From a virus, in IMG/VR virus record IMGVR_UViG_3300044961_000506, positions 1 through 46,698 of that record: DNA of 46,698 nucleotides; one strand, given 5' to 3'. The position numbers and the translations under genes were made by a program. Below the pieces are notes generated by a model. It was given only the letters and a program-made list of their open reading frames with translations. It was not told the DNA's origin and did no database searches. Of the stretch, positions 15,401-21,183 are shown in pieces. Every line of letters starts with the position of its first letter. Position 1 is the stretch's first letter.

Positions 15401-15786
15401 GTCTGCCGGGCTGCGGCATATTCGTTGCCTCCGTGGATAATTGTGCCCCTCTCGGTAAGATAGGGCACACGCATCAAAGTCATCGTCTTTTCTTCTAGGA
15501 GGGTATTATCATCATCCTTAAAAAGCTTTACTGTTCCCCGCAAACGACGAGCCAAATATTTGTCCTCCAGTAGGGCTTTCTTTTGTTCATGTAAAGAATA
15601 GTCTTCCGGGTCAACGTAGTCCACGTCATGCAATTCCATACGGACACCACCGTAAGATTGCGGAAAGACCGAAAGCATCTCCTCTTTCACAGCATCGTAA
15701 ATACGACGCCGCCAAGCAGGAAAATCTTCAGGATCGATTAATTCTACGCCAGGAGGTTTAATATCATCGCTATCGTTATTAGGCAT
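12445..15786 (-). CDS. Multidomain RNA polymerase beta N-terminal homologue with Nudix-like, zinc-ribbon and membrane segments
   Basis: With the start MPNNDSDD (ATG 15786) the protein has about 1113 residues. Residues about 25-190 match the RpoB N-terminal lobe: SVFPQSYGG, RRLRGTVKLF, and especially RVPYLTERGTIIHGGNEYAA with QTRLLPGIY (RpoB: [27 protein letters not shown]). Next come a GWVEWY...GRRHEDDARQIMRW domain (about 315-392), a Nudix-like domain with REIEEEFGL (about 515-650), a Cys/His cluster CPHCG...C...HEKC (about 676-702), a membrane helix (about 727-745), a helical region and a second membrane helix (about 995-1015). The Nudix box is offset by one residue. A TTATATAAT box lies only 5-12 nt before the chosen ATG. 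Confidence 0.85.
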   Translation of the reverse strand: MPNNDSDDIKPPGVELIDPEDFPAWRRRIYDAVKEEMLSVFPQSYGGVRMELHDVDYVDPEDYSLHEQKKALLEDKYLARRLRGTVKLFKDDDNTLLEEKTMTLMRVPYLTERGTIIHGGNEYAAARQTRLLPGIYTRKQDNGHLEAQVNPKKGTGPDFRISFEPDTAQYRLKIQNSNLHLYSLLKDLGVPDDALATSWGPEILDANKNKYDARVFNKAYERLVPKKMQIADADHTQKAQAIKEALESVKVTKRVVRKTLPNAFDLTKSAEWRARALGRELFEKYAANIPFEPDLKPEEMQDIYNALYAGVGPRLASMEKWPSKWFAEGSDPLGWVEWYFKYSDGRRHEDDARQIMRWKKFKARHGAAFVKNPTPRRAYALRAWAIDPLKLLPEEKRESFAKEMEDYKAKKESEYIINKNASDSIFGGSNRSSIDKADLQLIAQFLNKEHQAGIDLNATYSELAEAIENFLRTQGGLNPELLNAALNSPVIKKASVYSPEEVVHEAGILVLEKLARYGAGVLFKQPNGKYLLQEELPDKWTPEEKVGKLRPAGGNKSKSDANLKETIVREIEEEFGLDPEKTKDKIRLLGYIRNGEFAGSALFEMVDHGLKPGIYQATNSKHEKIKLVEADLDDPRYIGVKPEQLRRFAKKEHRIVETKDGNQEVVKSASESVWVCPHCGTELDEHSCVFLDEHEIQHEKCGGVVATPNLEDDEDYKKEEKRKERNLLAASALAGIGGAGLIYATKNPYGDLGKESPGVEKFLISSNSFPDEWSPDFQPKPFLNDYLMYGSAAMRAKYYDMDVIDYVKKLRQGIAQMKPDSQWGWKDSKVPIPKAIADYLDPNDPLNRKYIEFDNKGRISKAEDSALHYLAFRAGSIPGYLQLWHENGADITTLNKKIKEWKSTLANPNDDNLNDNFYFAFDDYVAKTDPKFFKYKQTMDASIGKDARSAAKVYAGLGSFARNAITSFPRTVGWTLAAAGAGGLGYWLWQKWKKKRARKKESEHSEDVIPASEVIGDEIVGEVKMASTLQGVDIYNRIVDAKTDLKPIVESLSKRKEFREVPYPGFVVRMALRDKLRNWNSDTNSELKDQIKQYQHKDKLINMLSANADAFEK

Positions 15787-15788
15787 AC

Positions 15789-15806
15789 AATTTATATTAT
15801 ATAACC
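15789..15806 (-). promoter_or_regulatory. TATA-type box directly before the beta-like gene
   Basis: On the minus strand GGTTATATAATATAAATTG precedes the ATG at 15786. If used as a -10 element, the transcript would be almost leaderless. It resembles the GTGYTATATA boxes elsewhere but lacks the GCAAYAG partner. Confidence 0.4.
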
Positions 15807-15839
15807 GAAAGCGCATGAGCAAGCTTGGACATGATAGCT

Positions 15840-15875
15840 AAAAAACACGCATAGGGGACGCCCTACACGTGTTTT
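15840..15875 (-). terminator. Rho-independent terminator after 15889-16842 gene
   Basis: On the minus strand AAAACACG and TAGGG pair with CCCTA and CGTGTTTT across a small internal loop, ending in a run of six T. It lies 14 nt after the stop codon and insulates the beta-like gene from the upstream one. Confidence 0.8.
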
Positions 15876-15888
15876 CATAGGTTTAGGC

Positions 15889-16842
15889 TTAATACATTGC
15901 GGCTAATCGGATTTGATTAAGCGCAGACGCATTTTCTTGTCCGAACTTAAAATTATCCGAAACGTCAAGCCCAAACCAGTCTATTTCTTGCATACCTCCT
16001 AAAGCTAGAGACGCTTTTGGATAGCGGCGCATAATTGCCCTAAGGTTTCCCCAAAGGTCCCCAGCAGTGGACATTTCAACCGCCATGTTTTTGTCATCCA
16101 TATCTTGTTCAAAATCATATATGGACATAGGACATGGTAGGTCTAATAATATTTTCATATTTTTACCACTGACAATATCCTTTACATTTCCATCACCTTC
16201 TTCAACAACCCACAAACGTGGGGCTACCCAATCAAAATGGCATTTTCCAAAGCTAACAGCTTTTGCCATTTGATTACCTGTCAATGTATGCCTTGCGCAT
16301 AACATGGGCGACGCATCAAGGGATACTCCGTATAAAAGAAATCCAGGAACTGGATTAGCTGATATACGGTGTAACCCCCCAACATTACCCAACGGAAAAT
16401 CTCCGTTTGGATGTTCGCCATTGCGCAATGTTTCTAGCGAAGGTAGCGAACGTGGGTCCCAGTTTTTAGCAGGGACAAACCTATACACACCGTCGTAGGC
16501 ATGTATCATACCTACCGACAGATCTAGCCAAGCTGGAGAAATTTGATCCAGCTTGTTATTCCATACTACAGCACACTCACCAGGACCAATTTTTATATTT
16601 TTTACATTTATATCCCACCTGTAAAGACAAGCAGTTTTAGCTCGGCAACGAATAGGCGGCAATTTTGGGACAGCTAGTTCGTCTTCAAACTTTACGCTAC
16701 CTACACGAAACGGGCTAGCATGACTAGGATCGGTGCTTTTGCTGTATTCGGAACCATTACCTACATCTTTTTGATCCTGCGCAACATCATCAAAATCAAA
16801 CTCAAAACCACTTGTCAAAGATTCATCAGTCCAGTCGCTCAT
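15889..16842 (-). CDS. Hypothetical protein, 317 aa
   Basis: Not recognised. The first 45 residues are acidic and probably disordered. The body (about 50-300) looks like a globular, aromatic- and proline-rich beta protein with several cysteines (IRCRAKTACLYRW, SPMLCARHTL, SFGKCHFDWV). No membrane helix or known motif is seen. It stands alone with its own terminator downstream and an A/T-only leader (TAAAAATAAATAAAC) without Shine-Dalgarno. It may be a structural protein, given its position beside the virion module, but this is inference. Confidence 0.7.
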   Translation of the reverse strand: MSDWTDESLTSGFEFDFDDVAQDQKDVGNGSEYSKSTDPSHASPFRVGSVKFEDELAVPKLPPIRCRAKTACLYRWDINVKNIKIGPGECAVVWNNKLDQISPAWLDLSVGMIHAYDGVYRFVPAKNWDPRSLPSLETLRNGEHPNGDFPLGNVGGLHRISANPVPGFLLYGVSLDASPMLCARHTLTGNQMAKAVSFGKCHFDWVAPRLWVVEEGDGNVKDIVSGKNMKILLDLPCPMSIYDFEQDMDDKNMAVEMSTAGDLWGNLRAIMRRYPKASLALGGMQEIDWFGLDVSDNFKFGQENASALNQIRLAAMY

Positions 16843-16848
16843 AATAGT

Positions 16849-17034
16849 TTATTTATTTTTATGTGCCCCAAGAAAGAAACAAACAGGAACAAGCAACGCC
16901 AACAAAGGTAACAAACTTATTAACAAACAAAGGGCTGCCCAAAGAAAGGGCAGCCCATAAACCACGGTGAACAAGGTCAATAAAGGCCATGCCCACCAAG
17001 ATATGTTGGTGTTCACAATTATATATAACACCAA
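16849..17034 (-). CDS. Possible small hydrophobic protein (61 aa; non-ATG start)
   Basis: An open frame encodes a very hydrophobic peptide with five tryptophans, two likely membrane helices and a basic AHKNK end. No ATG is available: the start would be TTG at 17034 or GTG at 17013. The first lies inside a promoter-like element, and a 9-bp terminator-like hairpin (16932-16956) interrupts the frame. It may be a genuine small membrane protein, like the 35-residue one at 1529, or the region may only encode a short structured RNA. Confidence 0.35.
   Translation of the reverse strand: MVLYIIVNTNISWWAWPLLTLFTVVYGLPFLWAALCLLISLLPLLALLVPVCFFLGAHKNK
16921..16956 (-). terminator. Strong GC hairpin terminator
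   Basis: GGGCTGCCC and GGGCAGCCC pair perfectly around a 7-nt loop and are followed on the minus strand by TTTGTTTGTTA. It would end transcription from the 17050-17604 gene or from the promoter motif at 17018-17049. Confidence 0.7.
16921..17013 (-). ncRNA. Candidate short structured RNA downstream of promoter copy 2
   Basis: On the minus strand, right after the GTGTTATATATAATT box, GTGAAC (17011-17016) can pair with GTTCAC (16967-16972), enclosing a CACCAA/TTGGTG hairpin. A 9-bp perfect stem GGGCTGCCC/GGGCAGCCC (16932-16956) and TTTGTTTGTTA follow, the form of an intrinsic terminator. The unit would be about 85-90 nt. The alternative is a leader plus small membrane gene (16849-17034). Confidence 0.4.
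17006..17034. repeat. Inverted repeat around promoter copy 2
   Basis: TTGGTGTT (17006-17013) and AACACCAA (17027-17034) form an 8-bp dyad whose centre is the -10-like TATATATAAT box, with a further GATAT/ATATC pair outside. The placement suits an operator or a 5' RNA structure. Confidence 0.45.
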
Positions 17035-17049
17035 AACAATATCTATTGC
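17018..17049 (-). promoter_or_regulatory. Phage promoter candidate, copy 2 (GCAATAG-N11-GTGTTATATATAAT)
   Basis: On the minus strand GCAATAG is followed after 11 nt by GTGTTATATATAAT, the same boxes and spacing as at 1743-1772. It begins 1 nt after the stop codon of the 17050-17604 gene and faces the structured 16921-17013 stretch. Confidence 0.65.
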
Positions 17050-17604
17050 TTACTTCTTATTAGTATTAAATTTAGGTCGAACATGAATAGTATTGCCAGC
17101 AACGCTTAGCACTTCGCCATGTCCGTTAAGAGAATCACCCGGAGCAATAGTCTCCTTTGCGTCCAAGGCATTTAAAATACCAACGATAGTATTATTAGCC
17201 ACACGTGCCGGAAGTTGCGTTACTGTAATATTTCCATTCTTATCGAATGAAATAATCATTTCAGTAACACCTTTCAAATCTTCGGGTTCGCCCCCTCTGG
17301 AAAACGCATTTTCCGGGCAAATGTCAGCACCGAAAACAGTCCCAGTTTCATCCACCAAAAACCAGAACATTTTATCCACCTGCAGGTTCCAACGCTCCGG
17401 AGAGGTGGCGGAAGGACGAACCCGAGCTAGTACGGCTGGAGTACATGGGTAGCGAACTTCGGCACTATCTTTATTAATAAATACAACTTTACCAACTAGT
17501 TTGTCCTGCTCTTCTCGAATTTCAACCGGCTTAACCGAAAGCGCTTGAATACGAGTTCCTACACGGGTGGGTTTCTTTAACACATTATTGGATGTCAGAT
17601 CCAT
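17050..17604 (-). CDS. Hypothetical protein, 184 aa
   Basis: Not recognised. It looks like a beta-rich, soluble protein (KLVGKVVFINKDSAEVRY; GNITVTQLPARV; HGEVLSVAGNTIHV), perhaps one or two small barrels, with no membrane helix. Its start overlaps the end of the zinc-finger gene (17585-18097) by 20 nt, so it is the last gene of the replication and recombination operon. A role in DNA metabolism is plausible only by position. Confidence 0.7.
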   Translation of the reverse strand: MDLTSNNVLKKPTRVGTRIQALSVKPVEIREEQDKLVGKVVFINKDSAEVRYPCTPAVLARVRPSATSPERWNLQVDKMFWFLVDETGTVFGADICPENAFSRGGEPEDLKGVTEMIISFDKNGNITVTQLPARVANNTIVGILNALDAKETIAPGDSLNGHGEVLSVAGNTIHVRPKFNTNKK

Positions 17605-18097
17605 TTTGATTCTCCTTAAACGACTGTTTGAATTTAAACAAGGCGGCAGCGTCGTATGGTTTGCCGTCTATTTTTTGATGAGCAATCCATTGTTCCAGTA
17701 TAACTGAAACATGATGAACAACTCCTTCTTTTAGTTCTTTATCTTCTTTTCCATAAGCACACGTACCACCACAAGTGTCCGTGTGATAAATCCCGCCTTT
17801 TTCAAAGCGGAAACCTTTTGGATCTTTGTGTGGCGCAAGTCTGGCTACCACACGTTTACACGAGCAACACACAATAGTTGCCAAATCCTTAAAGTTATTC
17901 TTACAACCTTCGCAAACATTATCTATATACGCAATATGCTTGCTCCTAGCCGGGCTAAACATTGAGATTGGCTTAGGTTCGCCACATGCGCACCTTACAA
18001 CTCCTAAAGACTCATTTGGCACCAGAGGTTTTGGACCTTTCGGCGGCGGCAAGGACGACAAAATGCGAAACAACTCTTCAACGCCATTAATCTTCAT
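17585..18097 (-). CDS. Zinc-binding protein with several Cys clusters, 170 aa
   Basis: No named family. Cysteine pairs suggest two zinc sites: RCACGEPK with NVCEGCKNN about 35 residues later, and VCCSCKR with HTDTCGGTC. The N-terminal 30 residues carry a helix and a PPPKGPKP linker. The ATG at 18097 has TTGGAG about 9 nt upstream; a TTG 5 codons earlier is less likely. The start lies inside the last codons of the RecQ-like gene, so the two are co-translated. The protein may be a recombination or transcription accessory factor. Confidence 0.75.
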   Translation of the reverse strand: MKINGVEELFRILSSLPPPKGPKPLVPNESLGVVRCACGEPKPISMFSPARSKHIAYIDNVCEGCKNNFKDLATIVCCSCKRVVARLAPHKDPKGFRFEKGGIYHTDTCGGTCAYGKEDKELKEGVVHHVSVILEQWIAHQKIDGKPYDAAALFKFKQSFKENQNGSDIQ

Positions 18098-19787
18098 TAC
18101 GTGAAACTCCAAAATACGATTCCAAGTAAGCGTGCTTCGCTGAATTTGGCAAGTTCAAATACTTTTGAACATCGACCAGTTTTTGCTTCGCCTGCTCGTG
18201 CTTTTCTTTCAAACGCTTAAAATCAACAACACTTAAGTCATTAATAATACGAACAATAGTCCCTCGAAAAGGAGGAATAAACTCTATCCATTTATCTAAA
18301 TCCCACTGCTTAAAGTACTTACGTACAGTTTGTTCAGTTACATCCAACCGCTCCGACAAAGCTTCTAGGTCAACGGAAATCTCGTTATCCGCAGATTCAA
18401 CTCCCAATTCCTCAATAACCTTTTTCCATGTATAAAACCTTGGATCCTTCTCCATTTGCAGATTCTTTTGTCGATCTTCCTTAGGGGGCAAATGGTAAAT
18501 AATACGGGCGCATTTCTCATCATCTCTGTAACCTTCAATAACCTTAGAACCTCGAAAAATCGTAAGAGCTGAGCTCACCAATTCCTTCTGTAAACCGCAA
18601 GCACCAGCAAGCTGCATATGAGAAGTTCGAACAACATTATTATTATCAGCCATGTTGCGTAAGCTCATATACAGCCTACGCATATCAGCTTCTGAAGGAT
18701 GTCCAATCCTAATAAACCATTCTTGAGTGTCTTGCGCTTTCTGTCTCCAATACGTCAAACACATCGAGTATTTACCATCACGCCCAGCTCTTCCAACTTC
18801 TTGAGCCAAAGCCTCGATGCTGCCGGGAAAATCGTAGTGGAATACGGCACGGATATCGCTTTTGTCAATACCCATGCCGAATGCGTTAGTCGCCACAATA
18901 ATGCGAGCTTTGTCCGACATGAAAAGGTCTTGGTTGTGCTTTTTAACATCGGGAGCAAGTTTACCGTGGTAAAAAGAAATCTCTTCGTCGGGCATCATTT
19001 GCGCAATCTGCGCGGCCAATTCTTCCACGCCTTTAATTGTAGCGCAGTAAACCAATACACTACCTTCCACTTCTCTAATTTTATTAACTAAATCTATTTC
19101 TCCTGAATAAACTGCGCTGCGAAGATCTAAGTTGGAGCGTCTAGGGTAATACATGAGACGATCCGCCGTATGCATATTAAAAACACGGCGGATGTCATCC
19201 TCAACTTCCTGCGGAGCCGTTGCGGTAAAAGCCGCCACCACCTTAGGATTCTTCTCAGCTACAAAATCTCCAATAGAACAATAGTCGTGCCGAAAGTTAT
19301 CCGACCACTGACTGCACACATGCGCTTCATCAACAACAACCATGTCAGGTGCTTTTTGCCTCATGGCTGCCTGAAACGCTTCATTACGAAAACGCTCCGG
19401 GGCAACATAGAGGAGTTGTAGCTCACCGGAAATCCATTGACGCACAGCCCTCATGTTTTCGGCTTCGGATTGAGTGCTGGACATTTGACCGGCTCTAACT
19501 CCTTTTCTTTCAAGGCTTTGCACTTGGTCTCTCATCAAAGCGACCAGCGGCGAAAACACCAAAGTCTGCCAATCCAAGCAAAGAGTCGGGATAACAAAAC
19601 AAGCGGTTTTACCCATAGAGGTAGGCAAGATACAAAGCGTGTCTCGCCCACCCAAAATGTTTGTCACAACAGGCTCCTGTCCGGACCTCAAGCTAGGGTA
19701 TCCTAGCTGTTGCAGAACTGCTGGCAGCTTAGCCATACCTAGGCTAAGCTGCGCAACATTCACAGAAACTTTTTCTCTGTTACTCAT
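18087..19787 (-). CDS. RecQ-like superfamily 2 DNA helicase
   Basis: The 566-residue protein has the RecQ order of motifs: FRxGQ-like SLRSGQEPVV (motif 0), PTSMGKTA (Walker A, about 55-62), VVVDEAHVCSQWSDNFRHDY (DEAH plus the RecQ aromatic-rich loop), FTATAP (motif III), VLVYCATIKGVEEL (IV), ATNAFGMGIDKSDIR (V) and QEVGRAGRDGK (VI). A winged-helix-like RQC region follows (SERLDVTEQTVRKYF). No HRDC domain is seen. RecQ helicases unwind 3'-tailed DNA and branched intermediates. It is unusual as a phage gene beside a RecA-like recombinase. Two perfect hairpins lie in its first 35 codons. Confidence 0.92.
   Translation of the reverse strand: MSNREKVSVNVAQLSLGMAKLPAVLQQLGYPSLRSGQEPVVTNILGGRDTLCILPTSMGKTACFVIPTLCLDWQTLVFSPLVALMRDQVQSLERKGVRAGQMSSTQSEAENMRAVRQWISGELQLLYVAPERFRNEAFQAAMRQKAPDMVVVDEAHVCSQWSDNFRHDYCSIGDFVAEKNPKVVAAFTATAPQEVEDDIRRVFNMHTADRLMYYPRRSNLDLRSAVYSGEIDLVNKIREVEGSVLVYCATIKGVEELAAQIAQMMPDEEISFYHGKLAPDVKKHNQDLFMSDKARIIVATNAFGMGIDKSDIRAVFHYDFPGSIEALAQEVGRAGRDGKYSMCLTYWRQKAQDTQEWFIRIGHPSEADMRRLYMSLRNMADNNNVVRTSHMQLAGACGLQKELVSSALTIFRGSKVIEGYRDDEKCARIIYHLPPKEDRQKNLQMEKDPRFYTWKKVIEELGVESADNEISVDLEALSERLDVTEQTVRKYFKQWDLDKWIEFIPPFRGTIVRIINDLSVVDFKRLKEKHEQAKQKLVDVQKYLNLPNSAKHAYLESYFGVSRNED
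19691..19708 (-). repeat. Perfect hairpin in RecQ 5' coding region (second)
   Basis: AGCTAGG/CCTAGCT, 7 bp with a 4-nt loop, about 80 nt after the RecQ start codon. It is not followed by a T-run. Confidence 0.5.
19724..19752 (-). repeat. Perfect 11-bp hairpin in RecQ 5' coding region (first)
   Basis: GCAGCTTAGCC/GGCTAAGCTGC with a 7-nt loop, beginning about 35 nt after the RecQ start codon. A comparable hairpin lies at the same distance in the gene at 20737-21183, suggesting translational control. Confidence 0.55.
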
Positions 19788-20328
19788 CTTTTTCGCTACG
19801 TTTTAAAAATCTAATGACCAAGGAGATAATACTGTCGATATTTTCATCTCCTGTCAAAGACTCTTGATTCTTTAAGCCAAGTTTTAAGCATCCGTTAAAT
19901 GCATTAGACCTTTCCTGCATAGTCAGAATTCTATAAACGTGCGACCCGTAAAATATATTAACAACATCATGAATAAAAATATGACCACAAATGTTGCTGC
20001 CATCTCCTAAATATGCCCAATACATCATAGTCCTAAATAGCTTATCAGGTTCTATCGCAGCAAAGACAACACCCAAAGCACGAGAGCTTTGTATTTCAAA
20101 ACAAAAATCACGCACCGCAAAACAAAAACTTATTAAACTACCAAAATCTTTTCGGCATAGTTTTACGACATCTTTATCAGAAAAAACGAACCAAACTTCT
20201 AACTTATCATCATTTAAAATGTCTAATAAAGATTCAGCATGAACAAATTTTCCATCTCTGTTACTGCCAATGCATATTAAACAAACAACTTTATTTTTTA
20301 TAATAGTGTCGTAATCAAGAACACTCAT
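19780..20328 (-). CDS. Hypothetical protein, 182 aa
   Basis: Not recognised. It is cysteine- and aromatic-rich with alternating beta-strand-like segments (KVVCLICIGSNRDGK, KLEVWFVFSDKDVVKL) and helices, suggesting an alpha/beta fold. It has no membrane helix and no nucleotide-binding loop. It overlaps the RecQ-like gene by 8 nt and its own start overlaps the preceding gene by 4 nt, so it belongs to the same operon. It is one of three adjacent unknown genes between the recombinase and RecQ. Confidence 0.7.
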   Translation of the reverse strand: MSVLDYDTIIKNKVVCLICIGSNRDGKFVHAESLLDILNDDKLEVWFVFSDKDVVKLCRKDFGSLISFCFAVRDFCFEIQSSRALGVVFAAIEPDKLFRTMMYWAYLGDGSNICGHIFIHDVVNIFYGSHVYRILTMQERSNAFNGCLKLGLKNQESLTGDENIDSIISLVIRFLKRSEKDE

Positions 20329-20747
20329 TTAATTGTTTTACAATATGGACCTAAAGGTATTTGCAAAGGTTGCATACATAACGGTAGTCTATCAGGTACC
20401 CAATGCGCCAATTTTTCCGATCCTGAAAAATAGAATTTCTTAGAAATATCACTATAAGGATCCAAGAGAATAAGCGTTTTAATCCAAATCTTAGGCGATA
20501 AAAAAACCAAATTTACAATATCAAACTCCTTTATAAACCTGCCAGCTAATTCTTTATTAGACGCATAAAATTCATAAATATCAATAGCCGACTCAAATTC
20601 CGTTAAAGGCATTTTACTCCCAGGCATTATGTAGTCCGAGAGATGAATGTCTTTAGGGCCTTTTATAGAAGAAACAGGACTAGTTTTCTTTCTGAACAAA
20701 ACTTCAATCCAACCCGATACTGATTTTTGTGATTTTTCATTTCGCAT
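20325..20747 (-). CDS. Hypothetical protein, 140 aa
   Basis: Not recognised. A basic N-terminal 30 residues (MRNEKSQKSVSGWIEVLFRKK) is followed by a helical body with IDIYEFYASNKELAGRF and a proline/cysteine-rich end (LPLCMQPLQIPLGPYC). It overlaps both neighbours by 4 and 11 nt, so it is coupled in translation to them. Nothing in it points to a catalytic role. Confidence 0.7.
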   Translation of the reverse strand: MRNEKSQKSVSGWIEVLFRKKTSPVSSIKGPKDIHLSDYIMPGSKMPLTEFESAIDIYEFYASNKELAGRFIKEFDIVNLVFLSPKIWIKTLILLDPYSDISKKFYFSGSEKLAHWVPDRLPLCMQPLQIPLGPYCKTIK

Positions 20748-21183
20748 TTTTAATAAGGGATTTTAAAGGCAAGGCAACAATATAAAGCAGCCCTTCATCT
20801 CCGTTTTGAATTGTTTTAACAATTGTATAAGAAGAATCTTCTACCCATTCCAATAAAGAACAAACCTGATACAGTTCTGTAGTAACAAAAACATAAAACC
20901 AAGAATCCGCTCCAGATAAAAAATCTTCAGCAATTATAAAGTCAGCCAATTCACGTTCTGTGAATCTGGTAAACAAGCTGGTTTCTTTCTTCTGATCAGA
21001 AAGCAAATTAGCTATAATCTTACCAGGCTCCCATATAATCTCCATTTTGCTCAATGGTCTAAACGAACGGTGGTCAATACTGGAGTCAATAAGCTCCAAG
21101 GCTTGATCCACATCCATACGAGTGACGCCTAGCCCGGTAATCCGGGCTAGGGCGTTCAACAGACTTCTAGGACTCCTCTTCAT
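20737..21183 (-). CDS. Hypothetical protein, 148 aa
   Basis: Not recognised. The N-terminus is basic (MKRSPRSLLNALARITG), followed by acidic helices and a beta-rich C-terminal part (GLLYIVALPLKS). Its start overlaps the recombinase gene end by 17 nt, implying co-expression with it. A 10-bp perfect hairpin (21128-21151) sits about 32 nt inside the coding region and could modulate translation. It may be a recombination mediator by position, but there is no motif evidence. Confidence 0.7.
   Translation of the reverse strand: MKRSPRSLLNALARITGLGVTRMDVDQALELIDSSIDHRSFRPLSKMEIIWEPGKIIANLLSDQKKETSLFTRFTERELADFIIAEDFLSGADSWFYVFVTTELYQVCSLLEWVEDSSYTIVKTIQNGDEGLLYIVALPLKSLIKNAK
21128..21151 (-). repeat. 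Perfect 10-bp hairpin inside a start region
   Basis: CCTAGCCCGG/CCGGGCTAGG with a TAAT loop (ATTA on the minus strand), GC-rich and not followed by T residues, about 32 nt after the start codon of the 20737-21183 gene. Confidence 0.55.
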
